A stretch of 64,000 nt of DNA. Source: Roseateles_B sp051857535. GTDB taxonomy: Bacteria; Pseudomonadota; Gammaproteobacteria; Burkholderiales; Burkholderiaceae_C. Position 1 is the first letter of the stretch, and every line of letters begins with the position of its first letter. This document shows positions 42,182 to 51,519 of the stretch, piece by piece. The DNA lies in assembly GCF_051857535.1 (NCBI RefSeq), contig NZ_JBPZGY010000011.1:1-64000 (forward strand), given 5' to 3'. Made by a program: the position numbers and the translations under genes. The notes under the pieces were generated by a model that made no database searches, was not told the origin of the DNA, and worked only from the letters and a program-made list of their open reading frames with translations.

Positions 42182-43297
42182 TCAGGCGGCGCCGATGCCA
42201 GGCACCAGTCCCGAGGCCTGGCCGGATACCTGCCTCGCCTTGAGCTGTGCGGTGAAGTCCAGCATGCGGGTGATGCAGGTCTGGGCCTTCTGGCGGGTGG
42301 CTTCGTCCACGCTGATCTCGCCCGAGCCCTGCTCCAGGCAGTCGATCACGCCCTGCAGGCCGTTCATGGCCATCCAGGGGCAGTGGGCGCAGCTCTTGCA
42401 GGTGGCGCTGTTGCCGGCGGTGGGCGCCTCGATGAGTGTCTTGCCCGGGGCCAATTGGCGCATGCGGTGCAGGATGCCGTTGTCAGTGGCGACGATGTAC
42501 TCCTGCGCCTTGCCCTCGACCACGGCCTTGATCAGCGCCGAGGTGGAGCCCACCACGTGCGCCTTCTCGACCACGCTGCGTGGGGACTCGGGGTGGACCA
42601 GGATCATGGCGTCGGGGTGTTGCTCGCGCAGCAGGTCCAGCTCCAGGCCCTTGAACTCGTCATGCACGATGCAGGCGCCGTTCCACATGAGCATGTCGGC
42701 CCCGGTCTGCTCCTGGATGTAGCGGCCCAGGTGCCGGTCCGGCGCCCAGAGGATCTTCTCGCCGCGGGCCTTGAGCTCGCTGACGATCTCCAGCGCGCAG
42801 GAGCTGGTGACCATCCAGTCCGCGCGGGCCTTCACCGCGGCGCTGGTATTGGCGTAGACCACCACGGTTCGATCCGGGTGGGCGTCACAGAAGGCGCTGA
42901 ATGCCTCGGCCGGGCAGCCCAGGTCCAGAGAGCAGGTGGCGTCCAGGTCGGGCATCAGCACGCGCTTCTCGGGGCTGAGGATCTTGGCGCTCTCGCCCAT
43001 GAAGCGCACGCCGGCCACGACGAGGGTCTGGGCGGCGTGGTCGCGCCCGAAGCGCGCCATCTCCAGCGAGTCCGCTACGCAGCCGCCGGTCTCCAGGGCC
43101 AGGTCCTGGAGGTCGCCGTCGACGTAGTAGTGCGCCACCAGCACCGCGCCCTTGGACTTCAGCAGCGCGGCCGCCCGGGCCTTGAGTTCGGCCCGCTGGC
43201 CCGGATTCAGCGGCGCGGGCACCTTGGCCCACGCGTGCGCCGTGCAGCTCGCGCCCGCGGCGTCCTGAAGCGTGTAGTCAAACAGCTGTTGTTCCAT
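42182..43297 (-). CDS. nadA: Quinolinate synthase A
   Basis: The 371-residue iron-sulfur enzyme condenses iminoaspartate with dihydroxyacetone phosphate to quinolinate, the second NAD synthesis step. Recognisable motifs are VLVAHYYVDGDLQDLA, RFMGESAKIL, the first cluster cysteine in DATCSLDLGCPAE, MWNGACIVHDEF, and the C-terminal cysteine region TCKSCAHCPWMAMN. The start at 43297 (MEQQLFDYTL) lies exactly 6 nt after a -10-like TAGAAT, so the mRNA is predicted to be leaderless. Confidence 0.96.
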   Translation of the reverse strand: MEQQLFDYTLQDAAGASCTAHAWAKVPAPLNPGQRAELKARAAALLKSKGAVLVAHYYVDGDLQDLALETGGCVADSLEMARFGRDHAAQTLVVAGVRFMGESAKILSPEKRVLMPDLDATCSLDLGCPAEAFSAFCDAHPDRTVVVYANTSAAVKARADWMVTSSCALEIVSELKARGEKILWAPDRHLGRYIQEQTGADMLMWNGACIVHDEFKGLELDLLREQHPDAMILVHPESPRSVVEKAHVVGSTSALIKAVVEGKAQEYIVATDNGILHRMRQLAPGKTLIEAPTAGNSATCKSCAHCPWMAMNGLQGVIDCLEQGSGEISVDEATRQKAQTCITRMLDFTAQLKARQVSGQASGLVPGIGAA

Positions 43298-43309
43298 GCC
43301 GGGATTCTA
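43297..43309 (-). promoter_or_regulatory. -10-like hexamer 6 nt before the nadA ATG (predicted leaderless start)
   Basis: On the minus strand TAGAAT (43309-43304) is followed by CCCGGC and the ATG at 43297. The geometry is identical to that at five other genes in the window. Confidence 0.55.
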
Positions 43310-43471
43310 GGTGGCGCCCCGCCCCCCATGCCGCGTCAGGGCCTCTGCGTCCGGGCGGCCACAACGACGAGCGCGCCCGGCGCAGCCGGCGCTTACCGCG
43401 CGAACACCGTTGATCCGACCCCGCCAGGCAGCCCGTGCTACCTCCTTGCAGGGCGCAAAGCGCGCAGGGGG

Positions 43472-44341
43472 TCATGCTTTTGCGAAGAAGCGGCTGGGCG
43501 GCATGCCCACGGCACGCGTCACCATGGCGGAGAAGGCGCTGGCGCTGGCGTAGCCCAGCTCCGCGGCGATCAGGTTCATGGGCTTCTTCTGTGCCGCCAG
43601 CTGCAGGGCATGGGCCAGTTGCAGCTGCTGGCGCCACTGGCTGAAGCTGGTGCCCAGTTCCTCGCGGAACAGGCGCGAGAGCGTGCGCGCGCTGGCGCCG
43701 CACTCGGTGGCCCAGCCTTCGATGTCCGGGTGGCGGGCCGGCTCGGCCATCATGGTCTCGCAGAGGTGGCGCAGGCGCTTGTCATGCGGCAGGCTCAGGC
43801 CCAGGTGCAGGCTGCGGGCGCGGCGCAGCTCGTCGATCAGCAACTGGCACAGGGCCTGCTCGCGGGCCTGGTCCAGGGGGCGCTGGGGGCTGTGGTCCGG
43901 GATGTTGTCGGGCTCTGTGGCCAGGGCCTGCAGCAGCTCACGCATCAGCGGCGTCACCTCCAGCACCCGGCACTGGGCCCAGGCCTGGGGTCCTCCGGCC
44001 AGGCCCAACTGGGTGACGGCGGACTCGTGCACGTACAGCGCCCGCATGTCCGCCCGCTCCACCGCGCTCACGGCATGCACGGTGTGCGGCGGGATCCACA
44101 CTGCTCGCGAGGGGGGCACCAGGTAGCTATGGCTGCGCTGCGGCCCCTCGGCTTGCACGCGTACCGCACCGACCATGGAGACGGCCAGCTGGGCCCATTC
44201 GTGCTGGTGGGGCTGGATGTCCATGTGGTGTTCCATCCAGCGCGCCTTGGCCCGCAGCGGGCGCTCCAGGCTGGGCTTGAAGCGCATCGGGTCCTGCGGC
44301 GGTACGCTGCGGCGCTTGCTGGAGAGCTTGACCGAGATCAT
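43472..44341 (-). CDS. AraC-family transcriptional regulator (NimR-like)
   Basis: The 289-residue protein has an N-terminal cupin-like sensor domain (PHQHEWAQLAV) and a C-terminal pair of helix-turn-helix motifs (EGWATECGASARTLSRLFREELG and LIAAELGYASASAFSAMVTRAVGM). It resembles the NimR branch, which controls a divergent MFS pump gene. The same layout is seen here: the MFS gene starts 69 bp away in the other direction. The inducer is unknown. The 174-bp gap to nadA downstream shows nothing distinctive. Confidence 0.88.
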   Translation of the reverse strand: MISVKLSSKRRSVPPQDPMRFKPSLERPLRAKARWMEHHMDIQPHQHEWAQLAVSMVGAVRVQAEGPQRSHSYLVPPSRAVWIPPHTVHAVSAVERADMRALYVHESAVTQLGLAGGPQAWAQCRVLEVTPLMRELLQALATEPDNIPDHSPQRPLDQAREQALCQLLIDELRRARSLHLGLSLPHDKRLRHLCETMMAEPARHPDIEGWATECGASARTLSRLFREELGTSFSQWRQQLQLAHALQLAAQKKPMNLIAAELGYASASAFSAMVTRAVGMPPSRFFAKA

Positions 44342-44398
44342 GGCTGATATTCGAAAGAATCTGTCAGGCTATCGTAACTTCGCCGCCGCGCCCCTGCC

Positions 44399-44411
44399 TA
44401 CATTGAGGACA
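44399..44411 (+). promoter_or_regulatory. -10-like hexamer 6 nt before the MFS pump ATG (predicted leaderless start)
   Basis: TACATT at 44399-44404 is followed by GAGGAC and the ATG at 44411. GAGGAC could also pass for a ribosome site, but it would sit too close to the ATG. Confidence 0.45.
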
Positions 44412-45658
44412 TGAATTCCGCAATCCTCACCCCGTCCTCGCCCGACAGCGCCCGGCGCGACCTCGGCACCATCAGCCTGATAGGCCTGGCCCATGGCACC
44501 AGCCACTTCTTCCACATGCTGCTGCCGCCGCTGTTCCCGGTCTTCATCCGGGAATTCGGGCTCAGCTATTCGGAGCTGGGCCTGCTGGTCACCACCTTCT
44601 TCGTGATCTCGGGTATCGGCCAGGCCCTGGCCGGCTTCCTGGTGGACCGCACGGGCGCGCGGCCGGTGCTGTTCGCGGCGCTGAGCTGCTTCGTGCTGGC
44701 CTCCATCGCCGCGGGCACGGCCCATGGCTTTGCAGGCCTGATGCTGGCGGCGGCGCTGGCCGGCCTGGGCAACTCGCCCTTCCATCCGGTGGACTTCACC
44801 ATCCTCAACAAGCGCGTCTCGCCCCCGCGTCTGGGGCATGCCTTCTCGGTGCATGGCATCTCGGGCAATCTGGGCTGGGCCGGTGCGCCTGTCTTCCTGA
44901 TCGGGCTGTCCGAGCTGAGCGGGCAGTGGCGCCTGGCCTATCTGGGCACCGCGCTGCTGGCCCTGGCGGTGATGGCTGTGCTGGCGTGGCAGCGCGAGGC
45001 CATCGACGACAGCAAGGGCAGCTGGGCCCACGAGAAGCCCGGCCCTGCCGCCGCCGCTGTCAAGGAGGAGCATCCGCTGGCCTTTCTGCGCCTGCCCTCG
45101 GTGTGGCTGTGCTTCTCCTTCTTCTTCTTCACGACTGCCGCGCTGACGGCCATCCAGAGCTTTGCCAGCCCGGCCCTGGCGGCCATGTACGGCATCCCCG
45201 TGCGCTCCACGGCCTTCGTGGTGACGGGCTACATGCTGGCCGGCGCTGCGGGCATGGTGCTGGGCGGCTTCGTGGTGGCGCGCGGCGCGCAACTGGAGCG
45301 CACCATAGGCCTGGCCATGGCCGGCGCCGCGGCCGCCCTGTGCCTCACGGCCACCGGCTGGCTGCCGGTCGGGCCGGCCCTGGTGGTGGCCTCGCTGGCG
45401 GGCTTCGGCACCGGCCTGGCCGGGCCCTCTCGGGACATGCTCATCAAGCGTGCCGCCCCGCCCGGCGCCACCGGCCGCGTCTACGGCACGGTCTACTCGG
45501 GCCTGGACATCGGCTTCGCGCTCGCGGCCCCGGTCTTCGGCGCGCTGATGGACCATGGTCAGACCCACGGCATCTTCTACGGTGCGGCGATCGCCCTGCT
45601 GATGGGCATTGGCGCGGCCTCGCTGGTGGGGGTGGCTCGCCGCATGAGCACCGCCTGA
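44411..45658 (+). CDS. MFS transporter, Fsr (fosmidomycin resistance)-like
   Basis: The 415-residue permease has 12 hydrophobic segments. LIGLAHGTSHFFHMLLPPLFPVF in the first helix and the QALAGFLVDRTGARPVL loop resemble the Fsr drug-efflux branch of the major facilitator superfamily. The C-terminal half has LIKRAAPPGATGRVYGTVYSGLDIG, typical of the same branch. Efflux of a small anionic or drug-like compound is likely, but no substrate can be assigned. It is divergent from an AraC regulator that probably controls it. Confidence 0.85.
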   Translation: MNSAILTPSSPDSARRDLGTISLIGLAHGTSHFFHMLLPPLFPVFIREFGLSYSELGLLVTTFFVISGIGQALAGFLVDRTGARPVLFAALSCFVLASIAAGTAHGFAGLMLAAALAGLGNSPFHPVDFTILNKRVSPPRLGHAFSVHGISGNLGWAGAPVFLIGLSELSGQWRLAYLGTALLALAVMAVLAWQREAIDDSKGSWAHEKPGPAAAAVKEEHPLAFLRLPSVWLCFSFFFFTTAALTAIQSFASPALAAMYGIPVRSTAFVVTGYMLAGAAGMVLGGFVVARGAQLERTIGLAMAGAAAALCLTATGWLPVGPALVVASLAGFGTGLAGPSRDMLIKRAAPPGATGRVYGTVYSGLDIGFALAAPVFGALMDHGQTHGIFYGAAIALLMGIGAASLVGVARRMSTA

Positions 45659-45731
45659 TGTGCCCAGGGCGCTAGGGAAAGCCCCGAAGCGGGCCTTGCA
45701 ACAGCGCAAGACCTGCCCCTCGGGCCGGCGC

Positions 45732-45744
45732 TACAGTCGCCGCA
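45732..45744 (+). promoter_or_regulatory. -10-like hexamer 6 nt before the TPP enzyme ATG (predicted leaderless start)
   Basis: TACAGT (45732-45737) is followed by CGCCGC and the ATG at 45744. No purine-rich ribosome site lies between them. Confidence 0.55.
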
Positions 45745-47468
45745 TGACGAAGCAAGCATCCACCCAAGCTGTATCGCGCCTTGCCGGCCACGCGCTGGTC
45801 GAGGCCTTGATCGAACAAGGCGTGACCGACGCCTTCGGAGTTCCCGGCGAGAGCTACCTGGCCGTGCTGGACGGCTTTCACGAGCACCGCGAGCGCATCC
45901 GCTTCATCGCCTGCCGCCAGGAGGGCGGGGCGGCCTTCATGGCCGAGGCCCAGGGCAAGCTCAGCGGGCAGCCGGGGATCTGCTTCGTGACCCGCGGCCC
46001 GGGCGCCACCAATGCCAGCATCGGCCTGCACACGGCCTTCCAGGACTCCACGCCGATGATCCTCTTCATCGGCCAGGTGGCCAGCGACCAGCGTGACCGC
46101 GAGGCCTTCCAGGAGGTGGACTACCGCCAGATGTTCGGCCCCGGCACGCTGGGCATGGCCAAGTGGGTGGGCGAGGTGCACGACGCCGAGCGCCTGCCCG
46201 AGTACGTGGCCCGCGCCTTCCACACCGCCCTGCAGGGCCGCCCCGGCCCCGTCGTGCTGGTGCTGCCCGAGGACATGCTGACGAAGGAGATCAGCGCCCC
46301 GGTCCTGCCCCGCGTGCGCGTGGCCGAGGCCGCGCCCAGTCCGGCGGCCCTGGCCGAGCTGCGCGAGCGCCTGGCCGCGGCGAAGCGCCCCTTCGTGATC
46401 GCCGGCGGTGGCGGCTGGACGCCCGACAGCGTGGCCGCCCTGCAGCGCTTCGCTGAAGCCTGGCAGCTGCCCGTGGGCTGCGCCTTCCGCTTCCAGGATC
46501 TCTTTGACAATGCCCATCCGCTCTACGCGGGGGATGTTGGCATCGGCATCAATCCCAGCTTGGCTCAACGCGTGAAGGACGCTGACCTCATCCTCGCCAT
46601 CGGCCCGCGCCTGGGCGAGATGACCACCGGCGGCTACACCCTGCTGCAGGCACCGCTGCCGGACCAGGACCTCATCCACATCCATGCTGGCGCCGAGGAG
46701 CTGGGCCGCGTCTATGCGGCCGAGCTGATGATCAACGCCAGCATGCGCTGCGCCGCGCCGGCCCTGGCTGCACTGGCACCGCCTGCCGAGTGCCGCTGGA
46801 CCGACTGGACGCAGGCCGCGCATGCCGATTACGAGGCCAACCTCGTCGCCCAGCCGGTCGCGCCGCTGGACATGGCCGAGGTCGTCAAGAGCCTCTCCAG
46901 CCTGCTGCCCGAGGGCACGGTCTTCACCAATGGCGCGGGCAACTACAGCGGCTGGCTGCACCGCTTCCACCGCTACAGCGGCCTGCACCGGCACGGCCGC
47001 ACGCAGCTGGCCCCGACCAGCGGCGCCATGGGCTACGGCCTGCCGGCGGCGGTGGCGGCCTCGCTGCTGCAGTCGCGCTGGGTGGTCAATATCGCGGGGG
47101 ACGGCGACTTCCTCATGAACGGCCAGGAGCTGGCCACGGCCACCGGCTACGGCGCGCGCAAGCTGCTGTGCGTGGTGGTGGACAACGGCACCTACGGCAC
47201 CATCCGCATGCACCAGGAGCGCGAGTACCCCGGGCGCGTCTCGGGCAGTGATCTCTACAACCCCGATTTCGCCGCGCTGGCCCAGGCCTACGGCTGGGCC
47301 TCGCACCGCATCGAGAAGACCGAGGACTTCGAGCCCGCCCTGCGTGCCGCCATCGCGCAGGAGCGGCCCACGCTGTTCCATCTGCGGCTTTCCAGCGACG
47401 TCTCGACCAGCCGCAGCACGCTCAGCGCCATCCGCGATGCCGCGCGCCAGCGCCTGGGGCAGGCCTGA
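45744..47468 (+). CDS. Thiamine pyrophosphate-dependent enzyme (acetolactate synthase-like)
   Basis: The 574-residue enzyme has the three-domain layout of the acetolactate synthase superfamily. The first domain has FGVPGESYLAVLDG with the cofactor-activating Glu in RQEGGAAFMAEA. The middle domain is of the transhydrogenase type. The C-terminal cofactor domain has GDGDFLMNGQELATA with the GDG...N metal/TPP motif. No ilvH small subunit or ilvC is nearby, so it is more likely a catabolic or uncharacterised TPP lyase than biosynthetic IlvB. The start at 45744 (MTKQASTQ) was chosen by family length; an upstream extension is not conserved. Confidence 0.88.
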   Translation: MTKQASTQAVSRLAGHALVEALIEQGVTDAFGVPGESYLAVLDGFHEHRERIRFIACRQEGGAAFMAEAQGKLSGQPGICFVTRGPGATNASIGLHTAFQDSTPMILFIGQVASDQRDREAFQEVDYRQMFGPGTLGMAKWVGEVHDAERLPEYVARAFHTALQGRPGPVVLVLPEDMLTKEISAPVLPRVRVAEAAPSPAALAELRERLAAAKRPFVIAGGGGWTPDSVAALQRFAEAWQLPVGCAFRFQDLFDNAHPLYAGDVGIGINPSLAQRVKDADLILAIGPRLGEMTTGGYTLLQAPLPDQDLIHIHAGAEELGRVYAAELMINASMRCAAPALAALAPPAECRWTDWTQAAHADYEANLVAQPVAPLDMAEVVKSLSSLLPEGTVFTNGAGNYSGWLHRFHRYSGLHRHGRTQLAPTSGAMGYGLPAAVAASLLQSRWVVNIAGDGDFLMNGQELATATGYGARKLLCVVVDNGTYGTIRMHQEREYPGRVSGSDLYNPDFAALAQAYGWASHRIEKTEDFEPALRAAIAQERPTLFHLRLSSDVSTSRSTLSAIRDAARQRLGQA

Positions 47469-47489
47469 ACCGGGCCGCGCGCCGTCTGG

Positions 47490-47502
47490 GACAATGCCTT
47501 CA
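47490..47502 (+). promoter_or_regulatory. -10-like hexamer 6 nt before the S4-domain ATG (predicted leaderless start)
   Basis: GACAAT (47490-47495) is followed by GCCTTC and the ATG at 47502. The site is in the 33-bp gap after the TPP gene, so the S4 gene probably has its own transcript. Confidence 0.55.
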
Positions 47503-47717
47503 TGAACGACATCGAATTCCAACTGCGCGGCGAGTACATCGAACTGGACAAGCTGCTCAAGGCCACAGGCCTGGCCCAAAGCGGCGGTCAGGCCCGCCTG
47601 ATGATCACCGACGGCCAGGTCACGGTCGACGGCCAGCCCGAGAGCCGCAAGACCGCCAAGATGCGGGCCGGCCAGCGGATCAGCGTGCAGGGCCAGCACA
47701 TCCGCATCGTCGCCTGA
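47502..47717 (+). CDS. S4-domain RNA-binding protein (YbcJ-like)
   Basis: The 71-residue protein consists of one S4 RNA-binding domain: IELDKLLKATGLAQSGGQARLMITDGQVTVDG followed by a short basic strand region. It resembles E. coli YbcJ and the heat-shock S4 proteins. Such small S4 proteins bind structured RNA, often ribosomal. The RraA-like gene starts 21 bp after its stop, so the pair may be a small RNA-metabolism unit. Confidence 0.88.
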   Translation: MNDIEFQLRGEYIELDKLLKATGLAQSGGQARLMITDGQVTVDGQPESRKTAKMRAGQRISVQGQHIRIVA

Positions 47718-47738
47718 GCGGCGGCCCGGGAGCTCGGC

Positions 47739-48233
47739 ATGGACTTCAGCACCTGCGACATCTGCGACCGTTTCAAGAGCGACGCCAGCGGCGCCCTGCG
47801 CGTGCTGCCCGGCGGGCGCTATGTCAGCTATGGTGCTCGCGAGCGCTTCGCCGGCCCCATCCGCACCGTGCGCTGCCTGGATGACAACAGCGCGGTCAAG
47901 GCCGCGGTGGAGTCGCCCGGCGAGGGGCGCGTGCTGGTGGTGGATGGCGGCGGGTCCCTGCAGCGCGCCCTGCTGGGCGGCAATCTGGCCGCCGCTGCGG
48001 CGCGCAATGGCTGGGCCGGCCTGCTGATCCACGGCTGCGTGCGGGACCGCGCCGAGTTGCGCGCGGCCGATGTGGGCATCCTGGCCTTGGGCCATGTGCC
48101 CCTGCCGACGGACCGCCAGGGGCAGGGCTCGGTGGATGTTCCCCTGCAACTGCACGGGCTGATGGTGCGGCCCGGCGAGTGGCTCTATGCCGACGAGGAC
48201 GGCTGCCTGATCCTGCCCCAGCGCCTGGCCTGA
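47739..48233 (+). CDS. RraA-family protein (RNase E regulator or HMG aldolase type)
   Basis: The 164-residue protein has the family core VLVVDGGGSLQRALLGGNLAAAAARNGWAG and HGCVRDRAEL, with the Arg-Asp motif used for metal and pyruvate binding in 4-hydroxy-4-methyl-2-oxoglutarate aldolases. In E. coli the relative RraA inhibits RNase E. The intact GCVRD motif means an aldolase activity is possible, and the two roles cannot be separated from sequence. GGGAG provides the ribosome site. Confidence 0.9.
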   Translation: MDFSTCDICDRFKSDASGALRVLPGGRYVSYGARERFAGPIRTVRCLDDNSAVKAAVESPGEGRVLVVDGGGSLQRALLGGNLAAAAARNGWAGLLIHGCVRDRAELRAADVGILALGHVPLPTDRQGQGSVDVPLQLHGLMVRPGEWLYADEDGCLILPQRLA

Positions 48234-48246
48234 GCTCCGGCCCGGC

Positions 48247-50397
48247 TCAGACCCGGCTGCGCAACCAGGCCGCCATGGCCTGGGCGTCCATGGGGCGGCC
48301 GAAGAGCCAGCCCTGTCCCACCTGGCAGCCCAGGCGCAGCAGGGTCTCGCGCTGGGCTTGCGTCTCCACGCCTTCGGCCACCACGCTGAGGTCCAGCGCC
48401 TGGCCGATGCTGACCACGGCGCTGGCCAGGGCGCGGTCGTCCGGGTCGGTCTCCAGGTCGCGCACAAAGCTCTTGTCCAGCTTGATCTCCGAGACCGGCA
48501 GGCGCTTCAGGTAGCTGAGGCTGGAGTAGCCGGTGCCGAAGTCGTCCACCGAGATCCTGACGCCCATGGCGTCCAGGGCCTGCAGCTGCTCGCGCGGGCG
48601 GCCGCGCTCGTCCAGCATCAGGCGTTCGGTGACTTCCAGGGTCAGCTGCGAGGCCTGCAGGCCGTGGCGATGCAGCTGCTGCTGCACATGCGCGGCCACG
48701 TCGTCCTGCACGAAGCGCAGGGCCGAGACATTGACCGAGAGCTGCAGCCCCGGCAGGCCCTGGGCGGCCCAGTCGTGGAGCTGGCGGCAGGCGGCCTCCA
48801 GCACCCAGGCGTCGAGGGCGTTGATCAGGCCGCATTCCTCGGCCACGGGAATGAAGCGGTCCGGCGGCACCCAGCCGCGCTCGGGATGCGGCCAGCGCAG
48901 CAGCGCCTCCATGCCCAGCACGCGGCCGTCGGCCAGGGACAGCTTGGGCTGGAAATGCAGCAGGAGCTGGCCGGCATTGAGGGCCTGGCGCAGTTCGGAC
49001 TCCAGGTTCAGCCGCTCGTCCAGGGACTGGTTCATGGACGCGAGAAAGTAGCGGCTGCAGTTGCGCCCCGCCTGCTTGGCCTCGTACATGGCGATGTCGG
49101 CATTTTTCAGCAGGGGCTCGAAGCTCTGGCCGTCGTCGGGGTAGGTGCTGATGCCGATGCTGGCGCTGAGGTTGATGGACATGCCCGTGTCCAGGCGCAG
49201 CGGTGCGGCCAGCGCCGCATGCAGCTTCTGGGCGACGTGCATGGCGTCCAGCGCATGGCAGCCGGGCAGCATCAGCACGAACTCGTCGCCGCCCAGGCGG
49301 GCCAGGGTGTCGGTGTCGCGCAGGGTCGCGCTCAGGCGGCGGGCGGTCTCGCGCAGCACCTCGTCGCCGGTGGCATGGCCCAGGGAATCGTTGACGGTCT
49401 TGAAGCGGTCCAGGTCCAGCAGCAGCAGCGCGGAGGGGCGCTCCAGCTGGTGGGACATTTGCAGGGCCTGCTGGGCGCGATCGATGAACAGCGTGCGGTT
49501 GGGCAGGCCGGTGACGCTGTCGTAGTAGGCCAGGCGTTCGATCTCGCGCTGGCTGGCCTCGTGCTGCAGGGCCAGCTGGCACAGCTGGGCACAGGCCTCG
49601 ACCATGCGGCGGTGAAAGGGCGCGACGCTGCGGACCTGCCGGTAGTACAGGGCGAAGGTGGCGCCCACCTGGCCGTCCTGCAGAAAGATGGGCGTGGACC
49701 AACAGGCGGCCAGGCCAAAGGCCTGAGCCAGCGGCCGGTAGCGGTCCCACAGAGGGTCGCTGGCGATGTCCTTCACCTCCACGGGTTCGCGCCGCCAGGC
49801 GGCCGTGCCGCAGCTGCCGGCCTGCGGGCCTATGGCCTCGCCGTCGATGGCGCTGCTGAAGGCGGCGGGCAGGCTGGGCGCGGCCAAGGGATGCACCCGG
49901 CCTGCACGGTCGATCTCCAGCACGGTGCAGATCACGCTGGCGTCCATGGCCTCGACCCGGCGGCACAGCAGGTCCATCACCACCTGCAGCGGGCGGCCGC
50001 AGGCCACCGCCTCCAGGACCTCGCGCTGGAGGATGTCGATGGCGTGGCGCTCGCGCCGCTCATCCAGCGGGCTCAGCACCAGGGCCAGCAAGCCCTCGCC
50101 CTGCGCAGGCAGGCTGCGCAGCTGGGCCTCGACCTGCAGGCTGCCGCCATCCGCGGTACGCAGGGTCAGTTGGCGGGGCTCGGCCGACGCGGCCAGCCAG
50201 GACTGCCAGGCCACGGGATCCAGCGCATGCACGCACTCAAACAGCGAGGCCGCTGCGCCGACCCAGCGGCGAAAGCAGGCGCTGCTGCGCTCCAGACGCC
50301 CCTGGGCATCGACCCAGGCCAGGCCGATGCCGGCGGCTTCTAGCGTCTGTTCCAGCAGGGCGCCGGGCGCCGACGCGGGCTGCAGGGTGGCTGTCAT
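48247..50397 (-). CDS. Cyclic-di-GMP protein with PAS/GAF, GGDEF and EAL domains
   Basis: The 716-residue cytoplasmic protein begins with a PAS-like segment (GIGLAWVDAQGRLERSS), then a GAF domain (about 130-275), a GGDEF domain with intact RLGGDEFVLM, and an EAL domain with MEALLRW, NVSALRF, DDFGTGYSSL, KLDKSF and AEGVET. Both output motifs look catalytically competent, so it may make and degrade c-di-GMP; usually one activity dominates. The start at 50397 (MTATLQPA) has an AGGGAGA site upstream. The 298-bp gap to the flavin reductase holds only GC-rich hairpins, including GGCAGCGG/CCGCTGCC at 50674-50690. Confidence 0.93.
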   Translation of the reverse strand: MTATLQPASAPGALLEQTLEAAGIGLAWVDAQGRLERSSACFRRWVGAAASLFECVHALDPVAWQSWLAASAEPRQLTLRTADGGSLQVEAQLRSLPAQGEGLLALVLSPLDERRERHAIDILQREVLEAVACGRPLQVVMDLLCRRVEAMDASVICTVLEIDRAGRVHPLAAPSLPAAFSSAIDGEAIGPQAGSCGTAAWRREPVEVKDIASDPLWDRYRPLAQAFGLAACWSTPIFLQDGQVGATFALYYRQVRSVAPFHRRMVEACAQLCQLALQHEASQREIERLAYYDSVTGLPNRTLFIDRAQQALQMSHQLERPSALLLLDLDRFKTVNDSLGHATGDEVLRETARRLSATLRDTDTLARLGGDEFVLMLPGCHALDAMHVAQKLHAALAAPLRLDTGMSINLSASIGISTYPDDGQSFEPLLKNADIAMYEAKQAGRNCSRYFLASMNQSLDERLNLESELRQALNAGQLLLHFQPKLSLADGRVLGMEALLRWPHPERGWVPPDRFIPVAEECGLINALDAWVLEAACRQLHDWAAQGLPGLQLSVNVSALRFVQDDVAAHVQQQLHRHGLQASQLTLEVTERLMLDERGRPREQLQALDAMGVRISVDDFGTGYSSLSYLKRLPVSEIKLDKSFVRDLETDPDDRALASAVVSIGQALDLSVVAEGVETQAQRETLLRLGCQVGQGWLFGRPMDAQAMAAWLRSRV

Positions 50398-50695
50398 GGC
50401 ATGTCTCCCTGAGCAATAGCCCCATTGTGCGGGGTGGGATCCCCATCGTCCCCTGAGGTGAATCAAGGGATTCTCGCCGGCCTGGCGTGCCGCCAGAGGC
50501 CTGGCCGGGATCGGGCGCAGGGCAGAAGGCGCTCAGGGACAGGGGCCGGGTCGGCGGGCCGCGGTCGTCATGTGGCTTGGCGCCAGCGGGCGTGGGGCAG
50601 GGCCGCAGGACCCGGGGGCGCGCAGGGGACGGGACTGTGCATGAGGCCCGGTGGCGGGGCGGCGCCGTCCAGGGGCAGCGGGCCGCTGCCGTGGT

Positions 50696-51262
50696 TCAGG
50701 CCATGGCCTCGGTCACCAGCAGGCCGGCGCTGGTGAAGAACTGGCCGGCGCCCAGGTGATGCAGGGCGCGGCGCTGCACCTCGGCCTGGTCCACCCAGCG
50801 GCCGTTGACGAAGGCCCAGTCCTCGGCCCAGGCGGATACCACTTCGGCCAGAAAGAGGTCGTAGCGGTGCTCGACATAGGGCTCGGGGTAGACGACGCAC
50901 TCCAGCCAGGCCAGGCAGCCTTCGATCAGCGGCGCGTCTACCTTCTGCCCCGGCTGGGCATGGATGCCAAAGCGCTGGAACTTGTCGAGCTCACGGCCGC
51001 TGACATGGCCGACATCGGCCGTCAGCTGGGCCTGGGCAGCGCAGGGTACGGCCAGCACGAATTCACCGGAGGCATCGACCAGCTCGCGGGTGTAGGTGGC
51101 CTTGTCGATCACCACCGCGACTTTGGGCGGGCTGAAGTCCAGGGGCATGTTCCAGGCGGCGGCCATGACGTCACGGCGGCCCTCGTGCTGGCTGCTGACC
51201 AGCACGGTGGGGCCGTGGTTGAGCAATCGGCTGACTTGGCGGAGATCGACAGGAACGCGCAT
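50696..51262 (-). CDS. Flavin reductase-like FMN-binding protein
   Basis: The 188-residue protein belongs to the flavin reductase/DIM6-NTAB split-barrel family. It shows LLNHGPTVLVSS, AAAWNMPLDFSPPKVAVVID with the flavin-binding loop, and LVDASGEFVLAVPCAAQ. These enzymes reduce FMN with NAD(P)H, often for a partner monooxygenase; no such partner is encoded here. It appears to be a single gene. The following 257-bp gap (51263-51519) shows no structure I can name. Confidence 0.85.
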   Translation of the reverse strand: MRVPVDLRQVSRLLNHGPTVLVSSQHEGRRDVMAAAWNMPLDFSPPKVAVVIDKATYTRELVDASGEFVLAVPCAAQAQLTADVGHVSGRELDKFQRFGIHAQPGQKVDAPLIEGCLAWLECVVYPEPYVEHRYDLFLAEVVSAWAEDWAFVNGRWVDQAEVQRRALHHLGAGQFFTSAGLLVTEAMA

Positions 51263-51519
51263 GGAAGAGGGGGGGAACAGGCGGTACAGCTCAGGGCCTG
51301 CGTCAGGCCAAGCAGCGATTGTCCGCAGCCCTACTTCTGCCGTCAGGATCGAATGGCAAGAGGATGTAGCAAGGTGTTGCTAAAAGGATCGGGATTTGCC
51401 CGGGGTCAAGCCCTCGATTGGGGGTGTTGGCGCTGGGTGTGTCAAATGGGTGTCACTTTGGGCGCAGATCGCGCGCCGGCTTGCGCAGTGCAAGCAGGGG
51501 CGTCAGGGCCCCTTGGGGG

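Noticed and set aside
45744..47468. Calling the TPP enzyme IlvB
   Set aside because: No ilvH or ilvC is adjacent, and the superfamily includes many catabolic lyases that cannot be separated by eye.
45672..48467. A long minus-strand open frame across the TPP, S4 and RraA-like genes
   Set aside because: It spans three well-supported genes and two promoter elements, and its translation has no recognisable family.
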